From Pestalotiopsis fici W106-1 (lineage: Eukaryota > Ascomycota > Sordariomycetes > Amphisphaeriales > Sporocadaceae): 64,000 bases of DNA. The notes below the pieces were generated by a model. The model did no database searches, was not told where the DNA came from, and was given only the letters and a program-made list of their open reading frames with translations. Positions within the stretch are counted from its first letter, which is position 1. Each line of letters starts with the position of its first letter. This document shows positions 59,001-64,000 of the stretch, piece by piece. The position numbers were made by a program, and so were the translations under genes. The stretch is taken from NCBI RefSeq assembly GCF_000516985.1, contig NW_006917094.1:1178001-1242000 (forward strand). Reading direction: 5' to 3'.

Positions 59001-60513
59001 GCAAGACATCCATAGCCACAAAGAATGCTGGTACCATATATTCTGGCAGCCTTTCTGTAAGCCAAGGTCGCAAAATGTGATCGAGGATTGCTCCGGCCTG
59101 TTCGGAGGATGACAGTGTCGTTGAGAAATCAGGACTAGGCACACAGTAGGCCACAAGACGGCCGGCGCGTCCAATAACAGCAGTTTCGGACACCGCAACA
59201 TTGTCCATTATAGCAGCTTCCACATCACCAACTTCAATGCGATAGCCTCGAATCTTGACCATGTCGTCAATTCTTCCATGGATATGTAACTTTCCCACTT
59301 CCAGAAAACGACCAAGATCACCTGTACGAAAGAAGACACCACCATGGAAGGGGTTTGGAAGGAAACGGGAACGCGTAAGCTCTGGCTTGTTACGGTAACC
59401 ATTCGATACGCTGGCGCCACCAATATACACCTCCCCACTACTTCCCAAGGGAACCGGCGAGAGGTCTTCATCAAGGACGTAGATGCGACCATTCGCGACC
59501 GGATTTCCCACACTGATGGCACCATCATGACCGACTTGCCCGACGCTTCCATAGGTTGTTTCAGATGGGCCATAGACATTCCACACGGTGTCAGCATGGA
59601 TTAAGAGGCGGTCGGCGAGCTGGCGAGAAAGTGCTTCACCACCACAGATGGCTTTGGAAAGCCTCGGCTGATCTTGCCACCCAGAATCACATAGCATCGA
59701 CCATGTTGCTGGCGTTGCCTGCATCATGGTAATGCCGTGAAGCAGCATCAATCTCAGCAGTTCCTGCGGGTCCTTGACAGCATCAGCTGGTGCAATGACC
59801 ATTTTTGCCCCAGACAGGAGGGGTAAGAATAGCTCCAAGATGGACATGTCGAATGAAATCGTAGTGATGGCGAGCAATGTATCATGTGGTCCGCACCCCG
59901 GTTCCCGCTCTCTTAGCGAGGCCAAAAAGTTCGTTGCAGCACCATGGCTAATCTCAACCCCTTTGGGTTTCCCCGTGGAACCTGAGGTGTATATGACATA
60001 CGCCAGGTCCTCTGGTTGAATTTTGACTTCCAAATTGCTCGCATGGGTGATCTCGTCATGTCTGATCTCATCAACGCCCAGACTCAAGCCTTTCCAGCGT
60101 GAGAGACTATCTGTATGTCCACTCGTAATGATGAATTTCGGTTCGGCATCTTCTATCATCTGGTCGATACGACTCTTGGGGAATGATAGATCGATTGGTA
60201 CGTAGGCTGCACCGAGCTTCAACACAGCGAGCATGACCGTGACCAAATCTATAGAGCGGTCCACGGCGAGTCCAATGATGTCGCCTTGATTCGCACCCCG
60301 CCGAGCGAGGCACCGTGCAAAGTTGTTTGCAGAATTGTTCAATTCTTGATATGATACCCGGTTATCGCCATGAATCAAGGCGATGCTGGATGGATGCTCT
60401 TCCACAACATCCTCGAACAACAGATCCAGGCGCTTCCCCAGAAAGCGACCATCATCAGTCGCATTGAACCCAGTCACAAGACCAAGATACTCCGCCTCTG
60501 AGATGGCCGGCAT
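53026..60513 (-). CDS. swnK: NRPS-PKS hybrid synthase, SwnK-like (A-T-KS-AT-KR-ACP-R)
   Basis: One-exon megasynthase of 2,495 residues. Order: adenylation (about 25-520; YTSGSTGKPKG at 175-185, A10 Lys near 511), thiolation with GGDSVRL (Ser 566), ketosynthase (about 628-1050; Cys 796 in DTACSSS, His 931 in EAHGTAT, His 971 in NIGHCGAAAG), acyltransferase (Ser 1253 in GHSVGE; AFHSH suggests malonyl-CoA), ketoreductase (cofactor loop near 1740, Tyr near 1882), acyl carrier (GVDSLTS near 2049) and a C-terminal thioester reductase (TGSTGYVG near 2148, YSTSK near 2298). All active residues are present and there is no condensation domain. This order and length match SwnK, which extends a pipecolate-type starter with malonate and releases it by reduction on the way to swainsonine-type indolizidines. 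My reading of the A-domain pocket is D-M-L-Q-I-G-V-Y-G-K, which does not by itself prove the substrate. A close paralogue with another product remains possible. Confidence 0.8.
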   Translation of the reverse strand: MPAISEAEYLGLVTGFNATDDGRFLGKRLDLLFEDVVEEHPSSIALIHGDNRVSYQELNNSANNFARCLARRGANQGDIIGLAVDRSIDLVTVMLAVLKLGAAYVPIDLSFPKSRIDQMIEDAEPKFIITSGHTDSLSRWKGLSLGVDEIRHDEITHASNLEVKIQPEDLAYVIYTSGSTGKPKGVEISHGAATNFLASLREREPGCGPHDTLLAITTISFDMSILELFLPLLSGAKMVIAPADAVKDPQELLRLMLLHGITMMQATPATWSMLCDSGWQDQPRLSKAICGGEALSRQLADRLLIHADTVWNVYGPSETTYGSVGQVGHDGAISVGNPVANGRIYVLDEDLSPVPLGSSGEVYIGGASVSNGYRNKPELTRSRFLPNPFHGGVFFRTGDLGRFLEVGKLHIHGRIDDMVKIRGYRIEVGDVEAAIMDNVAVSETAVIGRAGRLVAYCVPSPDFSTTLSSSEQAGAILDHILRPWLTERLPEYMVPAFFVAMDVLPLSPNQKVDRKALPDPLMKMSIISSKQPTTNLETQIRDIWSSVLGHDQVGIEDGFFQIGGDSVRLIQVQKQLEKLVGFKIPVPVLFEHFTIKALAKYLMGATSISEQKVDTDRDAGFDRKVHDDDIAIVSMACRLPGHIHDPDDFWDLLERGGDAITKVPKDRWDADKLYDASPGIPGKSYCRYGGFLDSILTHDISFFGISPREAQEMDCTQLLALEVAWEAFERAGYTRQMLQGSETGVFLGVSNNLATNRKSGNLNGYSITGSASAVASGRLSYFFGLHGPTMTVDTACSSSLVTVHLACNALRLGECDMALAGGMTILSSPGIHIEFSQLQGLSRDGRCRAFSADTQGTGFSEGISMMVLKRLSKAERDGDIIHAVIRGTGVNHGGRAAGLTVPSGPSQARLIRKVLAGAGVQASDVDYIEAHGTATTLGDPIEAAALAEVFRGRDSKADPLWIGSSKSNIGHCGAAAGIAGMIKVALSLQHSKLPRTLHAAVPTSAVDWEAAKMSLVQEEQPWPASIHRKRHAGISSYGIGGTGAHVILEESPSPANELGQMNSGESPSFDLVFLISGRTSIALQHQVLRFEQYVKRPGPSPSLQDMAFSLATTRTHFHHRLAFKARSKDDLLEQLASIREPSSSIVTNPFDQDVRKPRLAVLFSGQGSQVLGMGKMLYQTYPLFRSSLDQVAAYFSELEAPLLDVMWAEAGTSLALLLDRTDFAQAAIFSIQASLWLLCESFGVEPDVILGHSVGEFAGAFAAGVLDLPSACSLVACRGSLMQSMPDSGAMVAMEAGLQETVAAINLLGHGSQVSIAASNSPEQTVISGNREDVGVITAHFTAKGRKSKKLNVSRAFHSHLMRDILPQFRAVAEKITFHQPRIPIVSSRTGQLADAGQMEDPEYWVQHIVDPVLFTDAIFAVSDLGVNVSLELGSRPVLSSMGMECFVDRQESDYMTWLPSLAPGQQDLSVFHRSLAELHIRHVGINWSAVFSPFHCRRVQLPTYAFQRNYSLPHDDGNESTSQVPSSELAAKPTDQTFAIQWQPSNTQKKPLISTWGILCPAGVELPWMSGVIASLSRRGLYVRKVDQLGDAESLSGLICLMDLSADVLSQAHTLSKMTLSLLQTAVEARFSPELVWVTHQAVGTGFQDGVTNAGAAPIWGLIRTARTEHSELRLRLIDLGEGQSTVDAFPLALTVEDEPECALRDGQVLIPRIERYRPRDSLQTKQNCFVRKDGAVLITGGLGDIGRQFCRRLVKFHAVTDIVLACRRGMDVPGAEALLQEVAELGAKVTVLTVDMGDRHGVEGIFELFSSSRPLRGIIHTAGTLDDGVLTSLTEGRLETVYRGKVDGAWHLHCLTQHMDLDFFIMCSSLSGVIGNAGQANYAAANTFLDSIAYMRSAMHLPATTVSLGLWGGEGMGERLDEHSKARYSEMGMCSLHPETGLDLFEQLVQEDCPHSIVAAYDFDKLQTYYNESGGVPPLFRSLVKPKLLSSADLKRPVLVSALLEVDRDQHETIVLSTVRHEVAKVLGFASDVSINIDDPLRELGVDSLTSIATRKRLSSLTGLTLPSKFVFDHPNLRTLSQFLLSEMYKSLSRSSSETWSDATEATSQGTTLPETPSNEGCLEPCLAFDASRAIPGPPNTVFITGSTGYVGAFITAYLLRRGIKAHCLVRAASATGARDRVVQILRQYGLWTQDYESLLTATSGDISKPYFGMSEPEFGKLAGQVDAVCHAAALVDWMRPLDDYIGANVTSTKEVLRLAATGRPKPIHHVSTIAVIPRYMGYSVSKSATEYGYSTSKWMAEQMVKAARWRGAKASIYRLPYVSAASTGHFRLDRGDFLHNLVVGCVEMGKFPSIATDLSLVLPVDYLAESIVTVMTGDLLSGNDFNLVNNKALSFDQFFKLLAGPQQELIPFSEWRTQAMEFATTNPKSSFARISAVLDICPTEEEAIAMFHFTGIEVDIFASNELPPPPSFNEDSARAYLGRIASVKSDVF

Positions 60514-61339
60514 GTTGCTCGGGAAGATGGTACAATAACTTGTGTGGTTGTAATTTCGGCAACAACTTGGACACGATTTGCTTCAACTAAACTTGTATTG
60601 GATAGTTGATTTACATCAGTCTACAAGAAGGTATATTTCTAATTCCTTAATCTCGTGTACTCGCAGCCTCAAATAGTGGCCCGATATTATGCAAGCGCAT
60701 TACATGACCAATTCCTTGTTCCAACTGACTTTCGGCAGATCCGCCAGTCTCCAATACTAGAGAAGACATTGAAACCTGATAATTGTACGCTTTCCATCTC
60801 ATGGCCCATCACAGATCATTTACGAGCCAGAACCTTTTCACACAGAATTGCACCGAAATGATCCTAGGTCGGTGATTTGACGGACCTTTTCGACTATACG
60901 GGAATCTCCGAATGCTCCGATGCGGGAAGCAAAATCTCGCCATCATTGTAGCATTGAACGGGTTCTGCCCGTAGTGAGTATATGTCCGACCCATTAGCTC
61001 GGGTGGGGCGAGTCAATTGGTACAACCTTGTAAATTGAATGCCACATGCGTCCACTCATACTTGACTAAGGCTGGATATTCAATACGGCCTTAACCGTAA
61101 GCTGGGCAAGGTTGATATCGTTGACATGTTTAGAGATCACGGAAGATGACGGATGAAGCCTGTCGATTCCAAAAATACGTCAGACTACAATAAAAACTTT
61201 TTTCCTCTGACAAATGTGGTTGGCGTTTATGGTTACTTAGATATTATACGCGCTTATAATCACATTTGCCTTTTTTTTTTTTTTTTTTTTTTTTCCTCCC
61301 AGAGACGCGGATTCCGAAACTACTTCTATACTTGTCAGC
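60514..61339. promoter_or_regulatory. Divergent promoter of synthase and reductase
   Basis: The 826-base region between two divergent cluster genes. CGG/CCG triplets occur near 60870-60930, and a 24-T homopolymer at 61271-61294 lies 46 bases before the reductase start. Shared control is plausible from the layout. Confidence 0.5.
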
Positions 61340-62493
61340 ATGGCTATCGTAGCTGTTGCTGGTGGCACGGGGGCTGTTGGTCGCACCTTGGTGAATGCCA
61401 TGATCGCCTCAGGCAAGCACAGGGTTTTCGTGCTATCGAGAAATGCATGTAACATTCACAGGAAACCTCACTTATTGATTCTGATTGACTGATCTTCCCA
61501 AGGAAGCAAATATAAGTGCACAGTCTCGAGTGCAACACCTATGCGTGAACTACAGCAACGTCGACCAGATCAGCTCTACATTACGCGAGAACGACATCCA
61601 AGTAGTCGTTTCTGCCCTAGTACTACTTGACGAAAAGACTTCCGACTCTCAAATCAATTTGATCCGCGCTTCCGCGCAATCCGGGACTGTGTCAAAGTTC
61701 ATTCCCAGTGAATACCATCTTGACTTCCATGTTCCCATCCAGTAGGTAGATCTGTATCTTCTTGTAAACCATTACTTGACGCAATTACGAAAGAGGTATC
61801 GAGTTATCATTCAAGAGTTATCAACTCAGATCCGAGGAAGAGCTCGAGCGCCATCCGCAGCTCACCTGGACACTCATCCGAAACGGCCTTTTCCTCGACT
61901 ATCTTGCAATGCCATTCCACCCAAAACCGACAAATCTGATGCCTTGGTCAATTTTTGTCGATCTACAGCATGAGATTTGTGTCTTGCCAGGAGACGGCAC
62001 ACAGATGATGGTTTTTACTCATTCAGCAGACCTTGCAGCCATCGTAGAGCGCCTCATTGATATCCCTGGCGATCGATGGCCTCGCGAATCGCTTATCGAA
62101 GGCAACAAATTCCAGCTCAAAGACCTGATACAAATTCTAGAAAGAGTTACAGGTGTGTAAGACGCAAATAAAACGCATATATCAAGACGGTAGCTTACAA
62201 GATGCACAGGGAAAAGCTTCACTGTGATATATGACTCAGTGGAGGATATCCAAAGAGGCCAGATTACTCAGCTGCCTTCTAATCGAGATTTGTTTGCACA
62301 GGAACAATGGGGGAACCTCTATCAATTGGTCGAGAAAGAGGCCATGTTTACACTGTTGAGTGATGGGTACAATTTGGGTGGGGAAAGCCTTATGGACATG
62401 TTTCCTGAAGTGCAAATCACGAGAATTGAGACATTCTTGAGAGATGCGTGGACATGCAAGTCGCAAGCAGACCCCAAGCAATCATGCATATAG
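61340..62493 (+). CDS. NmrA-like NAD(P)H reductase, SwnN/SwnR type
   Basis: Rossmann-fold reductase of the NmrA/isoflavone-reductase group, 328 residues. Exons are 61340-61448, 61507-61741, 61794-62152 and 62210-62493. The dinucleotide motif is GGTGAVGRTLV near the N terminus. FIPSEYHLDFH and HPQLTWTLIRNG are family blocks around the active site and mid-domain. The frame requires the donor GTAGGT just before an apparent stop at 61743. The first exon's donor (GTAACA) is weak, but its acceptor at 61506 keeps frame. In swainsonine clusters two such reductases (SwnN and SwnR) reduce imine or iminium intermediates; I cannot tell which this resembles. It is divergent from the synthase and convergent with the dioxygenase. 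Confidence 0.85.
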
Positions 62494-62907
62494 TAATCAA
62501 AGACGTATTGCTGCGATACTGTTAGTCCATTTGGGAAGCGAGTATGCATTAAGTCATTCATAGATTATAAATCGTTCTTGATATTTTATAATTGAACTCT
62601 GTAACTAAGTCGATATAATTCCTGTTGCTATCACAGTGTTGGTTTAGAATAAGAGCTAATCAGAATGATTTTGGCGAGATCATGATAATCACAAAAGCAG
62701 CGAAAGGTTTCTAGATGAGTGGTGATACTGACACTTGGATGCTAATATTCTGATATAATTGGGATTCCGATATTGGAAGCAAGAAGGAAAGGTGAATTTG
62801 TCTGAAACTATAAGCCAGTGTGTTTTCGACATTGCAAACTAGAAACTATAGAACTTGTTGAGTATAAAGAAACTAGCACTATTCACCACCGATGTAATGA
62901 GAACTAT
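62494..62907. other. Short gap between convergent reductase and dioxygenase
   Basis: AT-rich; should hold two 3' UTRs. No gene is supported. Confidence 0.5.
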
Positions 62908-64000
62908 TTAGTATTCTGTGTTGGCCAAGTCCTTTTCATCGGGGTTCAATAGCAGAACGGGGTCTTTGAGTTCGACGTAACCCTTCCAAGGATCTGAGAT
63001 ACCCCATCCAAGAAACCTCTGCAACGAAAGTGGTAGTTTCTTGATCTTCTCCACATCATTGGCTAGGTACTGATTCTCCTCTTGTCTCAGAAGACCGGTG
63101 GTTGAAGTAGACATACAGATGAAACGGTATTCATCCTTGGTCGTGTTGGCCGACCCCCCATGAAGCGTCTACATACAATGTAAGTCATTTCGCCAGCATT
63201 TGTACCTCGACCGCACAGCCTCCAAATTAATCAGTACTTACCGAATGAAGCATGAAGAAAGCGTCCCCAGGGCTCAGCTCTATATAGACACAGGAGTCGT
63301 TGTTCTCGGGTGGCGGGGTAGTATAATCCCAAAGGTGGCTTCCAGGGATGAAACGAGTGGCACCATTGGCTTTGGTGGTTTTCGTGAGCGCCATGAATAT
63401 AGCCACACCAGTGTCTCTGCCTATGATATACTCATCTGCATGTCCATTCCATCTGGGAAATATGAGCTTCACATTTCACTTTACTTGCATTAGGGTACTT
63501 GCCCATGATGAACGTTGTCATCCCTGTGGAAACCTTGATCCTCTGCCCCTGGTGCAATTCTGAAAGCACATGTATTGTTCATCTGGGGTTTTGAGATTGG
63601 CTTAATAAGCCTCTGGCCAACCTGTCTCTCATGATTAATTTATTATGCATGTCTTTTGTGATGAACTGATCGCAGTATGCCATACCCAGAAGCCTTTGGA
63701 TGGAGAGGTCAATAGGTGCTCAGATGCCTCTTGGAAGGTCCTGTTGCCAACGACTTCTCGAGTAAATGTGTCCGATTTACTCACGAGGCCATTCAGAAGC
63801 GTCGTTTCAGAAGGCCAAAAATAATCTACCAAGAGCATTAGTCGAAGGGTAGCTCTGTGAGAAAGCTGGTAACTGACCTGCACTTGTTTGCTTGGCTTTT
63901 AGATAGGGTTCAAAATCCCGCGTGATTGAATAGACGGTATTTTGCCCAAATAAATTACGAACAATACACCCACCCGCGACTTTGAGCCGTTTGATAACCT
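62908..64000 (-). CDS. Phytanoyl-CoA-type 2OG/Fe(II) dioxygenase, SwnH1/H2 type (partial)
   Basis: Non-heme iron, 2-oxoglutarate-dependent oxygenase; the N terminus lies beyond base 64000. Exons in coding order are >64000-63878, 63825-63686, 63621-63503, 63452-63242 and 63168-62908, giving about 283 residues. Iron ligands are visible: His and Asp of HRDD, then the distal His in LHGGSANTTKDEYR, whose Arg would bind 2-oxoglutarate. GATRFIPGSHLW is a family block. The third intron here (63502-63453) appears to use a GC donor (GCAAGT); this alone gives the family spacing HRDDNVHHGWNGHADEY. In swainsonine clusters SwnH1 and SwnH2 hydroxylate the indolizidine ring. Perhaps 30-50 residues are missing at the start. 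Confidence 0.85.

Noticed and set aside
63467..63498. A 32-base GT-AG intron in the dioxygenase gene
   Set aside because: It is shorter than usual fungal introns and adds six residues inside a conserved active-site block; the GC-AG option fits the family spacing exactly.

Overview
The window is a piece of a filamentous ascomycete genome. Genes carry several short GT-AG introns of about 50-130 bases, intergenic spaces are 0.5-5 kb, and the conserved proteins (Spt6, Osh3, Gis2, Sae2/CtIP and Ubp3 types) match Pezizomycotina. The gene set suggests Sordariomycetes, most likely Hypocreales and possibly a Metarhizium-like fungus. That placement is inferred from protein types only. No tRNA, rRNA, CRISPR array or intact transposon was seen.

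Bases 1-25 kb are a conserved housekeeping block: SPT6 transcription elongation factor (394-4831, +), an OSH3-type oxysterol-binding protein (6096-9196, +), a DDHD phospholipase (10972-14162, +), a seven-knuckle GIS2/CNBP protein (15063-15925, -), a SAE2/CtIP DNA-end resection factor (18334-20594, +) and a UBP3/USP10-type deubiquitinase (21877-24851, +).

Bases 25-49 kb are looser and accessory. A Dal5/TNA1-type transporter and a class I/II aminotransferase (both -) lie next to a divergent isocitrate-lyase-family gene (+), and together look like a small catabolic cluster. They are followed by a hypothetical ORF, a secreted NLP (necrosis-inducing-like) protein, an amino-acid permease broken by one in-frame stop, a MARVEL-type membrane protein and a repeat-containing hydrophilin-like protein. 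Two large gaps (38.2-43.0 kb and 43.5-47.4 kb) hold little recognisable coding sequence.

Bases 49-64 kb hold the edge of a specialised-metabolite cluster. A single-exon 2,495-residue NRPS-PKS hybrid with order A-T-KS-AT-KR-ACP-reductase has the architecture of SwnK, the swainsonine-type indolizidine synthase. A divergently transcribed NmrA-like reductase (SwnN/SwnR type) and a phytanoyl-CoA-type 2-oxoglutarate dioxygenase (SwnH1/H2 type, running off the window) support this reading. Downstream of the synthase is a homocitrate synthase paralogue, the entry enzyme of lysine synthesis. Lysine is the source of pipecolate for this chemistry, so it may once have fed the cluster, but this copy carries an apparent frameshift. 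Between them lies a small inverted duplication containing a gene fragment. The rest of the cluster, if present, should lie beyond base 64000.
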